A stretch of 64,000 bases of DNA from Doris montereyensis (GCA_037039925.1 JAXRKP010000170.1:385258-449257); one strand, 5' to 3'. Positions 1 to 12,088 are shown, counted from the stretch's first letter. Numbers and translations: made by a program. Notes: generated from the letters alone by a model not told the origin.

Positions 1-9
1 TGAAAAGTC

Positions 10-510
10 TTATATTTGGGCCAATTTTGACCTCATTTGCTTTCCATGCTTTTTGTTTTTTATCATGAGAACGCTGTTCTTGCTTTTCAAATTCTCGTCT
101 TAACATCTGCTTCAGTTCTTCCATTTTGTTTTTGTCAACAGTACTGATTAAATAGGTGAAAAAATCTATTTCTTCAAGTGGGTGTCCCGAATGCTGCAGG
201 GTTTATTCGACACTGAGGTAATTCTCAGTACCTCAGTTTTCCCTTCGTGGGGGGATCTGCAGACCATTAGAGCATGCTAGCTTGTTTAACTCTTCAGTTT
301 TCATCTGCATCTGTTGTGGTGAGTCGGAGAGTAACAACAGATCATATGCAAAATCTGGATCATTTAGCTGGTGCCAGAGGTCATTAGATGCTATTCCTCC
401 TTCTGTTTGTAGTTCATGATCCAGTCGATTGCAAAGACGAAAAGGAAGGGTGAAAGGTTACATCCCTAGCAAACACATGTCTTCACTTAAAAGTCCATTT
501 TTAAAGACCA
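10..510 (-). mobile_element. Degraded RTE-like LINE reverse-transcriptase fragment
   Basis: Read on the minus strand, pieces in different frames spell a typical LINE reverse transcriptase: FVFAIDWIMN, then WHQLNDPDFAYDLLLLS, then QQMQMKTEELNKL, then HPLEEIDFFTYLISTVDK. The second piece corresponds to the catalytic palm motif, usually F-A-D-D; here it reads F-A-Y-D, so the aspartate pair is lost. Frames shift several times and stops interrupt, so this is a dead remnant. It runs off the left edge of the window. Assignment to an RTE-type clade is from remembered motif style, not a search. Confidence 0.7.
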
Positions 511-613
511 CTGCCACTATATGTGAACTACTTTGTTCATATGGGCAGATATCGTATTCGGTAAGAAGTTGAGATTTGTGTCTTTAACGACTTCAAATAT
601 TCACACTTATTAT

Positions 614-2572
614 TACAAAGTTGGGTTGGGAGTGTTTATTGCAATTATTGAAATCTCACAGGAAAGGGTTGGGTGGGAGTGTTTATTGCAATTATTGAAA
701 TCTCACAGGACAAAGTTGGGTTGTGAGTGTTTATTGCAATTATTGAAATCTCACAGGACAGAGTTGGGTTGGGGGTGTTTATTGCAATTATTGAAATCTC
801 ACAGGACAAAGTTGGGTTGGGAGTGTTCATTGCAATTATTGAAATATCACCAGACAAAGTTGGGTTGGGAGTGTCTATTGCAATTATTGAAATCTCACAG
901 GACAAAGTTGGGTTGGGAGTGTTCATTGCAATTATTGAAATCTCACCAGACAAAGTTGGGTTGGGAGTGTTCATTGCAATTGTTGAAGTCTCACCAGACA
1001 AAGTTGGGTTGGGAGTGGTTATAGCAAATTTTGAAATCTCACAGGACAAAGTTGGGTTGGGAGTGTTTATTGCAATTATTGAAATCTCAGACAAGTTGGG
1101 TTGTGAGGACAATTATTGTCACAGGGGTTGGGGTGGGGTGTTTATTGCAATTATTGAAATCTCACAGGACAAAGTTGGGTTGGGAGTGTTCATTGCAATT
1201 ATTGAAATCTCACCAGGACAAAGTTGGGTTGGGAGTGTTATTGCAATTATTGAAATCTCACCAGACAAAGTTGGGTTGGGAGTGGTTATTGCAATTATTG
1301 AAATCTCACCAGACAAAGTTGGGTTGGGAGTGTTCATTGCAAATTGTTTGAATTATTGAAATCTCACAGACAAAGTTGGGTTGGGAGTGGTTATTGCAAT
1401 TATTGAAATCTCACAGGACAAAGTTGGGTTGGGGGTGTTTATTGCAATTATTGAAATCTCACAGGACAAAGTTGGGTTGGGAGTGTTTATTGCAAAGTTG
1501 TTGGGAGTGGTTATTGCAATTATTGAAATCTCACAGGACAAAGTTGGGTTGGGAGTGGTTATTGCAATTATTGAAATCTCACCAGACAAAGTTGGGTTGG
1601 GAGTGGTTCTCAATGATTGAAATCTCACAGGACAAAGTTGGGTTGGGAGTTGTTATTGCAATTATTGAAATCTCACCAGACAAAGTTGGGTTGGGAGTGG
1701 TTATTGCAATTATTGAAATCTTACCAGACAAAGTTGGGTTGGGAGTGGTTATTGCAATTATTGAAATCTCACAGGACAAAGTTGGGTTGGGAGTGGTTAT
1801 TGCAATTATTGAAATCTCACCAGACAAAGTTGGGTTGGGAGTGTTTATTGCAATTATTGAAATCTCACCAGACAAAGTTGGGTTGGGAGTGGTTATTGCA
1901 ATTATTGAAATCTCACCAGACAAAGTTGGGTTGGGAGTGGTTATTGCAATTATTGAAATCTTACCAGACAAAGTTGAGTTGGGAGTGGTTATTGCAATTA
2001 TTGAAACAAAGTTGGGTTGGGAGTGGTTATTGCAATTATTGAAACTCTCACCAGACAAAGTTGGGTTGGGAGTGGTTATTGCAATTATTGAAATCTCACC
2101 AGGACAAAGTTGGGTTGGGAGTTGTTATTGCAATTATTGAAATCTCACCAGACAAAGTTGGGTTGGGAGTGGTTATTGCAATTATTGAAATCTCACCAGA
2201 CAAAGTTGGGTTGGGAGTGGTTATTGCAATTATTGAAATCTCACCAGACAAAGTTGGGTTGGGAGTGGTTATTGCAATTATTGAAATCTCACCAGACAAA
2301 GTTGGGTTGGGAGTGGTTATTGCAATTATTGAAATCTCACCAGACAAAGTTGGGTTGGGAGTGGTTATTGCAATTATTGAAATCTCACCAGACAAAGTTG
2401 GGTTGCAATTATTGAAATCTCACCAGACAAAGTTATTGCAATTATTGAAATCTCACCAGACAGAGTTGGGTTGGGAGTGGTTATTGCAATTATTGAAATC
2501 TCACCAGGACAAGTTGGGTCAGGAGTGGTTATTGCAATTATTGAAATCTCACAGACAAAGTTCAAATAAGAG
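614..2572. repeat. 48-bp minisatellite, about 40 copies
   Basis: A tandem array with exact 48-bp spacing in its most regular part (2151, 2199, 2247). The unit contains GTTGGGTTGGGAGTGG, then TTATTGCAATTATTGAAATC, then TCACCAGACAAA. Copies differ mainly by CAGGACAAA versus CCAGACAAA, GTGTTTATTG versus GTGGTTATTG, and small deletions. The period is divisible by three and lacks stops in several frames, which gives spurious 16-residue repeat proteins on both strands. The left half is more variable than 2050-2400, suggesting recent homogenisation at the right. Confidence 0.97.
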
Positions 2573-2884
2573 GAGGTGTCATCAAAAACAGATGTAACTG
2601 AATGGGAATGGGTTCTAAGAAAGAGGTATAATAAGCCTTATCTTGTGAGTGTTCAAATGCCATAAAAGACACACGCAAATTGTTGCCTGGAATGTGTCAC
2701 CCGTTACCTGAGATTTCAGTAAAAGTTGATTGCTTTGATTGTTTGTTTGTGTTATTAAAACTTACAATCTCCATCATACACAGTGCCCTGAGAGTGAATT
2801 AAGAAGAGGAACGGTAAAATCGAAAGGGGAAAAGGAAAAAAGCAGGGCCTACCAGTAGCACCACCAACCACCCAGGTACAAGTT
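2573..2884. other. Spacer with a short dispersed repeat fragment
   Basis: No gene is seen. About 2785-2870 (CCTGAGAGTGAATTAAGA and onward to GCCTACCAGTAGCACC) resembles fragments near 4440-4510, 11530-11640, 12833-12960, 36010-36060, 41540-41615 and 45970-46105. All share a CACCCTGAGATCACCGCA-like core in one orientation or the other, so this is probably the tail of a dispersed SINE-like family. Confidence 0.45.
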
Positions 2885-3715
2885 TGATCTAGAGTTGAGT
2901 GAGTTGAATCCTAGTATCGATTTGAATCCAGTACAAGTTGAATCTTAAGATCGAGTTGAATCCTAGTATTAAGTTGAATCCTATTGACTTGAATCTAGAG
3001 TTGAATCCATTTGTTAGTATTAAGTTGAATCCTAGTATCTGAGTTGAATCCTAGTATCGAAGTTGAATCCTAGTATTAAGTTGAATCCTAGTATCGAGTT
3101 GAATCCTAGTTGAATCCTAGTATCAGTTGAATCCTAGTATTGAGTCTTGAATCAGTCATCGAGTTGAATCCTAGTATCGAGTTGAATCCTAGTATTGAGT
3201 TGAATCCTAGTATTCGAGTTGAATCCTAGTATCGACTTGAGTCCTAGTATCTTGAATCCCTAGTATTAAGTTGAATCGAGTATTGACTTGAATCCTAGTA
3301 TCGAGTTGAATCCTAGTATCGAGTTGAATCCTAGTATCGAGTTGAATCTAGTTTATCCTGTATGGCAATTGAATCCTAAAACAGTAACAGTGCTAAAACC
3401 GAGTTTGAATCCTTGATTAAGGAACTGAGTAAAGAAAGAAAGAAAGATTAGTATCAAGTTGAAAGTCCTAGAACATAGAGTAGTAATGAAAATGAAGTTG
3501 AGTCCTAGGCCTGTGCGAGTTGAATCCTTACCCATTTGTTTGTTTAATTTAAGTTGAATCCTGGTGAATTAAGAGAGTTGAATCCTAGTATTGACTTGAA
3601 TCAACTAGTATCGACTTGAATCCTAGTATCGAGTTGAATCCTAGTATCGAGTTGAACAAGAATTAGTTGAATCATATACGAGTTTAGTCCTAGTATTGGC
3701 AATGGAATAACTAAA
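2885..3715. repeat. About 18-bp minisatellite (GAGTTGAATCCTAGTATC)
   Basis: Irregular tandem copies of GAGTTGAATCCTAGTATC and variants such as ATTAAGTTGAATCCTAGT and CGACTTGAATCCTAGT. The array is interrupted at about 3350-3545 by non-unit sequence that includes a piece resembling the adjacent LINE (AACAGTGCTAAAACC). It passes directly into the RTE-like fragment on its right. Confidence 0.9.
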
Positions 3716-4150
3716 TCAGTATACAGTGCTAAAACCCACGTTTGATCTAGAGTTTAGTGTTAGTATTGACAAGCACATGTAAAGAGTCCAAAGCTAAATC
3801 AGTATACAGTGCAAAAACCCAAGGCTGATCCAGTCTAACCTAGTATTGACAATAGAATAGCTAAATCAGTAGAGACAGTACTAAAACCCAAAGTAAAAGA
3901 CCAAAAGGCAGACCTCGGAGAAAGTGGGAAGAAAATATAAAAGAGGCACTAAAGCTAAATTTCAATCCAAGCACAGAAATTTAAATTTTTTGGAAGGAAA
4001 CATGGAAATAGCTTTCGAACTCAAAATGCGTCATCTCTGAAGTACACCTGACTCAGGGCATCCATGAGACAGATCATGTAATCAAAGCATCTAGAAACCC
4101 ATCTTTGGTATAATAAAAACTGAATAAAGCAATGGGAACTGATAAAAAAA
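3690..4150 (+). mobile_element. RTE-like LINE 3' end with internal short duplications
   Basis: At about 3893-3960 the plus strand reads KRPKGRPRRKWEENIKEAL, the C-terminal end of the same LINE family seen on the minus strand at 47296-49870 and as fragments at 36541-36720 and 40398-40790. Upstream, the segment GCTAAATCAGTATACAGTGC followed by TAAAACCCA occurs four times at 3710-3890 with short spacers, so part of the element was duplicated in place. The copy ends near 4140 with TGGGAACTGATAAA and an A-rich tail, as the other 3' ends do. Confidence 0.75.
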
Positions 4151-5222
4151 AAAAGAAAGATTCAAAACATGGGATAACCAAATTTTTTTGGGAAAAGTTT
4201 TTTGGCTCAAATTCAAAGTCAGAGCATGCAGGTGAACATAGTTGGCAGTAGTAAGTGAAAATGAACTGACTTTTCCTCTCTTTCCTTTTTTTGCTTGCTG
4301 AGCAAAAGAAATAAAATTTTGAATGATTTTAAGGCGTCCTTGAGAATTTATTTTGTTTGTTGTAACTTTGCAAGGGATAATTATTGTTACGCAAGTGTAT
4401 TTATTTTTTATCTTTATTTACCCATTTGTTTGTTTAATTAAAATTCACCCCATCTACTATATATGCGGTGATCTCAGGGTGCTGAATGTCTATGTATTTT
4501 AGAGAAAACAACAAGATAGGTGAAAGAATAAAAAGGACATTTCCTATTGAAAAAGAAGTAAAAGAAATACATGTAGGATCTACCACTGATCTCTTCACTG
4601 GCTTGATAATACATATCGATATATATAGCATAAGCCACACATTATATAATGCTATATAAATTCACTAATAGTAATAACATAATCATACTTGAAAACAAAC
4701 ATGAAAACAGCATTTACCAGAGTTTTGTTTGGAGAGATTTTGACAAGTTTTGTGTTTCATATACGGATAATGCAATTATCCTGTCTGAACGTTAACAATT
4801 CAGTTGATGAAACACTACTCTTTTTAACTCTTAATAAAGAAACATGATCTTCAGTCAGCATTAGAGGGACAAACATGTTAAGAAATTTGTAAGTTTGTGT
4901 GATGTGTGTCAGAGACTACAATGCGTTAACTCTAGCTGTCTAATTGGAACAATGCTACTACATATTATAATGATGACACACCTTTCTACTATGTTTGCTT
5001 AACTCTGAATCTACTAGCACATGTTCCCAATAATATGATATCCAAAACAAAAAGAACAAAAAAAAAAAAAACAAAAAGAATTTTGTTTTGTCTTTACTTT
5101 CAGGAGCATCTCACTATTCAAAATCCAACATCCCCCCCCTAGGGATCACATTAGCACAACAAAAAGACAAAAACATAAATGCTGTTCATAAAAAATGAAA
5201 TCTGACATCTTATTAAATTTTT
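4150..5222. other. AT-rich intergenic DNA, no gene seen
   Basis: No open frame resembling a protein family was found on either strand. The only repeat noted is the short dispersed fragment at about 4430-4510 (GGTGATCTCAGGGTG). Confidence 0.5.
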
Positions 5223-5539
5223 CATAGTGGGAGTGAAGTCAAAGGCGAAATATGACAATAAGTGACAACTCCACTAATAAAGACAGAACAAACACGTTAG
5301 TTTCGGGAACCTAAATCCAGAATCAATATGGGATTATAATCTAAGTTACCTCAGGCATCACACAATGTGATGAGAAGATGTCAGAAGAAAAACAGAAAAG
5401 AGAGTGAGAGAAGAAAGAAAGAGAAAAAGACAGTTGATCATAAGAAACGTAGTAGAGGGGGATGTGAAGAATGAGCGAGAATGGAAGGTTCAGATCTAGA
5501 ATGAAATAAAAATATGAAAATAAGTAAGTAATAAAAGGT

Positions 5540-5892
<353 letters not shown>

Positions 5893-6214
5893 TTGATAAG
5901 AGAGATACAATCAGCTAGAGCTAACTGGCAGAGAGAAGAGAAGAAAAATGTTTACTCTGTTCCTTATTGCATCAATATATTTGTAATTTGTATACAGAGG
6001 GAGCACCTTCAGTGTAAATTCTTGCCTTGATTGATACTTCTTTCTTTCATTCTCTATCATTTTATTCTGTTCTAGACCCAGTGCAAGATATAGATTAGTA
6101 ATTTAGTTATCCTCTTTTTTTCGCACCTTATTTCAGTGTAAATTCTTGCCTTGATTCTTCCGTTTTTTTCTTTCATTCTCTATCATTTCTTCTTTCTGAC
6201 CCTGTCTGATATAG

Positions 6215-6215
6215 A

Positions 6216-6252
<37 letters not shown>

Positions 6253-6322
6253 TTCCCATACTGTCTGTCTCTCTCTCTCTCTGTCTTTCTCTCTCTGTCT
6301 GTCTGTCTGTTTTTTCTTCCTT

Positions 6323-6392
<70 letters not shown>
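6215..6392. repeat. (CTGT)n and (CT)n microsatellite
   Basis: CTGT repeats (6217-6250, 6261-6310) grade into pure CT repeats to 6391, forming the pyrimidine side of the inverted-arm element. Confidence 0.95.
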
Positions 6393-6394
<2 letters not shown>

Positions 6395-6612
6395 TGTCAT
6401 CTTTTATTACTTACTTATTTTTATATTTTTATTTCATTCTAGATCTGAACCTTCCATTCTCGCTCATTCTTCACATCCTCCTCTACTACGCTTCTTACCA
6501 TCATTGTCTTTTTTTCTTTCTTTCTTCCTCCTTTCTATTTTTTTCTTCTGACATCACATTGGGTGATGCCTGAGGTAACTTAGATCTACGTTCTAGATAT
6601 TTCTCGTTTGTT

Positions 6613-6642
6613 GTCTGACGAAGGGTTATACCCGAAACGTCA
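6613..6642 (+). ncRNA. Possible hammerhead-ribozyme core in the element arm
   Basis: The right arm contains CTGACGA (6615-6621), a short hairpin AGGGTTATACCC, then GAAACGTC (6634-6641). This matches the order of a hammerhead core: CUGANGA, helix II, GAAA, a minimal ACGU helix III, and a GUC cleavage triplet. One extra A lies between CUGACGA and the GGG/CCC stem, and only three weak pairs of helix I are visible. The matching site of the copy at 62772 reads CTGACAA, which breaks the core. This is suggestive only. Confidence 0.25.
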
Positions 6643-6695
6643 CGTGTTTGTTCTGTCTTTATTAGTGGAGTTGTCACTTATTGTCATATTTCGCC

Positions 6696-7478
6696 TCTGT
6701 ACATAAAACATGATATAGAGCAGTGCAGAAGCCATATTATGAGCATTTTGTGCCGGACAACACGATGATAAGCACGCTTACCACCTTTCATTCAACGTGT
6801 ACACAAAAATATCGCATGCTGTGCCTTTCTGGTGAAAACGCATGGCTGCCAACCTTTTCAAATAAAAAAAAATACTGACCCCTGTCTGCGCAGACTTGCT
6901 CAACGGCCAGTAATATTCCAGAAAACTTTGATAATTTCAACATGAACTAACCGCCCTATTTATGGTAAATGACAAATAAATCCACTGATCACTGGTCTTT
7001 CTGGTGAAGTTCAAAGGTAATTTTGCGAATTATGTACCAACGACAAAAAGAAAATAAAAAATTGTGGTGTACACACGTTGTCATCAGAACGACAGCCACA
7101 TTACATAAGCGTGCACTGGGTAAATGCTCAGCCATGCACTACACACCAAGAGCAAGTAAGCCAAAAGCAGGGCATTCAACCAATTTACAGTAAGATACAA
7201 ATTGAGTTTGCTTCAACACTCCTATTATCTATATATATTATACAACTCATTGATTTACTATTCAAATGATTGACAGTAAAATAAAACCAAAATGGCAGTA
7301 ATTTGGTAGGGAAGGGGGAGAAGGAATTATGAAATTATGAAATTCCACAATTTCACTGTGATGTGAAATTTGTTGGGGATTTTTTTGTTTTATGTTTTTT
7401 TCAAAGCCTTGTTTGCTTTTATCTCCTCTCTGAAAGCGGAACTACATGTAATTATTGGTAACTTAGATGACAACAATT
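6696..7478. other. Intergenic DNA, no gene seen
   Basis: AT-rich sequence without a recognisable coding region, RNA gene or repeat structure on either strand. Confidence 0.5.
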
Positions 7479-8315
7479 ACAGTAGTGACCTCCTAAATGC
7501 CCGTGACCATACTGCCTGTTTCGCCTAAATGCCTGCAATTTCAGTGACACTGATTTTTTTCTATATAAGTTGCACCTCTAAATGCCCGTTTCAAAACCAA
7601 GATTTTCGCCTAAATGCCCGGTTTCGGTGGCAGCTGCAGGTATCATTTTCTATAAATTATCATAAAATACGTCTGTTATTGATTAAATAAAATTTTTTTT
7701 TAATCATACATGTAATCCCATCGCTAATTTGGCTTATGCCAGTCAACAATGTGTCATGCACTGTAACTACCCTTCGTTACCTATCCATTGTAATGTAATA
7801 AAAGATGACCAGTCTTCTTTTCATAACTCCACCCAGCACAGCCTTCGTGTTTGTTCCGTTGGATCGCTGGTTTGTCACTGGGCAATTAGAATCCAAGTCT
7901 TTGGGACTCCGCCCACGGCTCTTTCTTGATGTCGTAAGTTGCATGCAACCACCCGGCGATTTTAATAGACCGGGCACGCATCGCGATCGAAGGACAAGGT
8001 GTGAACAGTTCTATTGCTCCCCTGTCTTGCGTTAGCCGTATCCATTGCGCCTTCGGGTCTTCGTGGCGAGCGACGGTCAACCCACCTGCGCGCTCACCAC
8101 CTCAGTGCTAAATAGCTAGATGGTTTCTAGGTGTTCCTATTTCTCGCATTACATTTTTCGTAAATGTTGAATTTCTGCATCATACAGGATGAACTCCATT
8201 GGTGATCACACACCCCCTCCCCCCCCTCCTTCCTACTTTCGTCTAAATTCCTGTTTCGCCTAAATGCCCGTTTTCTCTACTTCCCAAGCACCGGGCATGT
8301 AGGTGGTCACTACTG
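7479..8315. mobile_element. DNA transposon-like element with about 25-bp TIRs
   Basis: The left end ACAGTAGTGACC (7479-7490), followed by TCCTAAATGCCCG, is matched in inverse at the right end by CCGGGCATGTAGGT, then GGTCACTACTGT (8304-8315). The unit CGCCTAAATGCCCG recurs just inside both ends (about 7491, 7523, 7574, 7609, 8248, 8261), as transposase-binding subterminal repeats do. The interior (about 7840-8110) is GC- and CpG-richer than its surroundings and has no recognisable protein. I see no clear target duplication and cannot name the superfamily. Confidence 0.65.
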
Positions 8316-9045
8316 TGTTAAGGTTTCCACCGCTTCGACCCTTCGACTCTATTGATAGAATATAATAATATATCAATACCAAGTTGAACTAATGTTTCTA
8401 GAAAAAATTGTCACGATAATTATCATATTATAGGAAAACCTGAGGTCTATAATGTGTCTTCCAAAGCAAGGCAAAGAAAAGCATTGGGTGCAACATGAGA
8501 TATGAGATGCAAAAATGCAAAAATAGAAAGCAAAGCAAATACATAGCAAAAAAGAAAAAAAGAAAAAAAAGAAAGAAAGAAAACAAAAGTGCTGTGAGTA
8601 GATAAAAATACAACTTGTTTCCAATATCATGCACCTGAATAAATGGGAGTGAGATACTTACGAACTGTAAATTACAAATATTAATTTTTTTTTGTGTCCC
8701 TGGAAGGAAGCAATCAAGGAACCAAGCTAGAGACCGGAATGTTACTTGTCTGTTTGCCGACGTGTCAAAGCACGTCTGGTCAAAGTCAAGGTGTGCGGAA
8801 AAATAAACAAAATGCATAATATGTGACAGAAGAGAAAAAAAAATAGACGTGAAAAAAAGAAGATTAAAACAACCCCGATAGTTTACCTTCACTACTGGTA
8901 GGGTACAAAAGAAACCCATAAAATATATATATATATATATATTTTAAAAAAAACCCATCTGCCACATTAGTTCACCATTTCCAAACAAAAATTGTGAAAA
9001 TCAAAGAGTAAGCAAACCAAAAGTGAAATAAAACAGTAATATCGA
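8316..9045. other. Intergenic DNA with a short (AT)n tract
   Basis: No gene is supported. A pure AT run lies at about 8922-8942 and an A-rich stretch at about 8550-8585. Confidence 0.5.
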
Positions 9046-9380
9046 TTGACTGGGCGGGTAGCAATGACGGAGGCCATTGACACTGAACACATTGACCAAG
9101 TTTGGTATGGGGTAGAGGCCATTTACACTAAATACATTGACATAGCTTGGTATGGGATGGAGGCCATTTACACTAAACACATTGACCAAGCTTGGTATGG
9201 GATGGAGGCCATTGACACTGAACATATTGACCAAGCTTGGAATGGGATGGAGGCCATTGACACTGAACACATTGACTAAGCTTGGTATGGGATGGAGGCC
9301 ATTGACACTGAACACATTGACTAAGCTTGGTATGGGATGGAGGCCATTGACACTGAACACATTGACTAAGCTTGGTATGA
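9046..9380. repeat. 45-bp minisatellite, about 7 copies
   Basis: The unit comprises ATTGACCAAGCTTGGTATGG, then GATGGAGGCC, then ATTGACACTGAACAC. Copies are nearly identical at the right end and more diverged at the left. The period is divisible by three, so open frames here are not evidence of a gene. Confidence 0.95.
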
Positions 9381-9547
9381 GATAAACTTAAATCTTTAAA
9401 ATTTTGTTTAACGATGTATTTCACATCCTGTTGCAAGACTTTCTGTAGGATAATTAATGGGGCCATTTCAATTGTGTGCTTAAGTAACAATTACGCCATT
9501 TAGAGAAAAATGCAAACAATAACTACATACTTTGGCACTGTCGGTTT

Positions 9548-9717
9548 TGAGAATTCCAAGTTTCAAACGGCTGTAAACGTGATGTATTTTCATCATAATA
9601 TGATTTTCCCACTTTTCAGGAAGCATGATTTCCTTTTCTTCCCTAGGATTATCTCTCTATCTCGTATTTTTATACAAAAAGGACGTAGGCACACTATTTA
9701 AGTGACCCCTTCAATTA
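9548..9717. repeat. Dispersed repeat, about 170 bp (copy 1)
   Basis: TTTCAAACGGCTGTAAACGT, then GATGTATTTTCATCAT, then CAGGAAGCATGATTTCC, through GGCACACTATT and GACCCCTTCAATTA. The same series of blocks occurs at 34788-34940 in the same orientation with scattered substitutions. The class is unknown. Confidence 0.7.
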
Positions 9718-10368
9718 ACTCTTTGAGTGCCAATCGCCAATCTATCGGTGCATCCACTAGGCTGTGTGTTAATCCTTTACTCGATATAGTGAAACTTTCA
9801 CATTCTAATGTCATCTAATCTCATGTTACATTTTGAGGTGTCACGATGTTGAATGGAATCAAAATAATATGGAAAATAAAAAAATAGTAATGTATCTAAG
9901 AGATTTAAAGACAATAAATAAACACAATATTAGAAAATTAGAAGAAGTAGCTCTCATTAAACAATAGTTTCAGAGTCAGAGGAGATTTTGTTATTGTTTT
10001 AGTATGAAAAAAAAAAGATAAGTTTGGTGGCATATAGGAAAAATTTAATCAATCAGGATTTGCTAGACACCTCTAGTATAAGGTTAATGCTGTGAAAGAA
10101 AGACAAAAAGTTTGAAACTATTTAAAAAAAACTTGATGGTACTTATTCCAAAAAATTTACACAAATTGAAAGACAAATTCTTTGCCATATTCTTACAATC
10201 TTTAAAACAAAAACCACCATATTCTACTAATTTTTTTTTATTCCTACATATATATAGCATAAGACATTGCATATATTTTGATTTGATATCATCAGATAGG
10301 ATCAAGTAAATTGGAAAGCTCACAATAATTAATTGTGTACTGAAGAAATCGGCTGGAGCATCTTGGGT
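9718..10368. other. AT-rich intergenic DNA, no gene seen
   Basis: No coding or repeat signal was recognised on either strand. Confidence 0.5.
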
Positions 10369-10560
10369 CAATGGGAAAACTGAATGAAAGCAATTGGAGA
10401 CACGAGAGAAGTGGAGAGTTATGCTTGCCATCAAAGCAATTGGAGACAGAGAGAAGTGAAGAGAACTTGCCATCAAAGCAATTGGAGACAAAGATAAATG
10501 GAGAGTTAAGCTTGCCATCAAAGCAATTGGAGACAGAGAAGTGGAGAGTTAAGCGTGCCA
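10369..10560. repeat. About 43-bp minisatellite, 4 copies
   Basis: Tandem copies of GCAATTGGAGACAGAGAGAA, then GTGGAGAGTTAAGC, then TTGCCATCAAA, with small length differences between copies. Confidence 0.9.
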
Positions 10561-10774
10561 AAGCTATTTGTTTTGACCCTTGATCTTCAGTAACACATCA
10601 ATGACATTTCTTTCTCTTTAAAATCTAGCTCAATAGCTGCTATTTTCTTTCCAGTCGTTTTAAACTATCTCATGCATAACCCTATTGATAACCTGTCAGA
10701 CATTGATATGAGTACAGTTCAAGGCAGCAACCACTGTATTCAAATGTATAAACAATACGGCTCTAGTGTATGAC

Positions 10775-11118
10775 TGTAACCTGCTACAGCGCTACCGACC
10801 TGGCAGGTCACTTCGCTCAACAGACAATGCTCTCAAATTGAAGATTTCATGCTGTCGGCTGAAAGTGAAAGCTGGCAAGCATAGTTTCCATTACTTCAGT
10901 CCAAGAATATGGAACAACCTTCTGCCTGAAATTTGCCAGTCTTCGTCCTTAGATATTTTCAGAAAGTGTCTCAAGATGCATTTATGTGCAGACAAGCATT
11001 TCATTGAACTTTTATTTCTTCAAGTGTCTTTGTCCTAAGCTTATAAATATTGTGTTCTTAGTATTGAAATTGCAATGCACCCAGAGCCCTCCATCCATGA
11101 AGGTCGGGAGGGCAATAT
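10775..11118 (+). mobile_element. CR1/Jockey-like LINE, truncated C-terminal end
   Basis: An open frame reads LLQRYRPGRSLRSTDNALKL, then FHYFSPRIWNNLLPEICQSS, then LDIFRKCLKMHL. This is the conserved C-terminal signature of Jockey-superfamily reverse transcriptases (R-S-L-R-S, then an A/S-P-R-x-W-N-x-L-P motif). It is 5'-truncated at about 10770. After the stop come a short 3' region (GGGAGGGCAATATTTTC) and an ATT-repeat tail, usual for such LINEs. Confidence 0.85.
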
Positions 11119-11305
11119 TTTCTTTATTATGATTATTATTATTATCATTTTTATTATTAATGTTATTATTATTATTATTATCATCATTTTTATTGTTATT
11201 ATTATTACTATTATTATTATTATTATTAGTATTATTATCATATCATTATTATCATATTATTATTATAATCATTATTATTATCATTATAGCCATTATTATT
11301 ATCAA

Positions 11306-11338
<33 letters not shown>

Positions 11339-11426
11339 TACTATTATTATTATATTAATAATATTATTATCATTAATAATATTATTATTATTATTATTAT
11401 TATCATCACTATTATTATTCTGAACA
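11119..11426. repeat. (ATT)n microsatellite tail of the LINE
   Basis: Imperfect ATT/ATC repeats of about 300 bp immediately downstream of the LINE 3' end. They probably grew from the element's tail. Confidence 0.95.
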
Positions 11427-11844
11427 AGAATGGACAATGTCAATAGTTTCCCCTTAAAGCAAACATAAGAAAAACGACTCTGATCTAGGCTTGCTTCGTT
11501 CATCGAATTTCCCCTTTAATTTCCCCCTGTCCAACAGGTGCGGGGATCTCAGGGTGACGTGAGAGGAGGTAACAGCAAGACAAAAGATATAATGTGAAGA
11601 AGTGAAAGAACAAAGAAGAACCTACCAGCACCTCATACCATTAACCGTCCAAACTCTGATTTGGGATTTGTTCTAAGAAACACGGAGTTGGCAACCTGAA
11701 GGAGAGAAAGCCCCAAAACCAAAACGGACAGAAGGTGGAGAAGAAGTTGGTTTCATAGAAATTTCCTCCTTGTCCAAAAAAAAAACCTCAAGGGAAAACA
11801 GGAAAGCGGGAAAGAATATCGAAAGGTAAGTAAGAAAATCCCAT
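11427..11844. other. Spacer with a dispersed repeat fragment
   Basis: No gene seen. The stretch at about 11530-11640 (GGGGATCTCAGGGTGACGTG, later GAAGAACCTACCAGCACC) belongs to the same dispersed family as 2785-2870 and 12833-12960. Confidence 0.45.
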
Positions 11845-12088
11845 ACTCAAAAGTTGAGCCTTGGGGAATCAGGAGTAGAGTCCTGATTTTTCTTGGCACA
11901 CGGCATAACGTGGTAGTTTGCCATCGCTTTCCACCCCGCCTTTACTTTCGTCGAAATAAACCTAGCTACCCATTTCACTGCTGGGTCGACAGGAGGGCTA
12001 GAAGATTTGCTCGCACTGGGAATCAAACTAGGGCCTCCTGGGTGGCAGTCAGCCACTCTACTGACTGAGCTACCGGTGTCTCTGTGTT
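11845..12088 (-). mobile_element. tRNA-derived SINE (family D)
   Basis: On the minus strand the head reads GGTAGCTCAGTCAGTAGAGT (A-box-like), and later AGTTTGATTCCC (B-box-like), as in a tRNA. It is followed by a conserved-looking tail with GGTGGAAAGCGATGGCAAAC, then TACCACGTTATGCCGTGTGC. The B box is imperfect and the 3' end continues into non-tRNA sequence, so it is a SINE rather than a tRNA gene. Confidence 0.7.

Noticed and set aside
533..2597. Repeat proteins in the 48-bp array
   Set aside because: Several frames are open on both strands at once, which is explained by the period being divisible by three.
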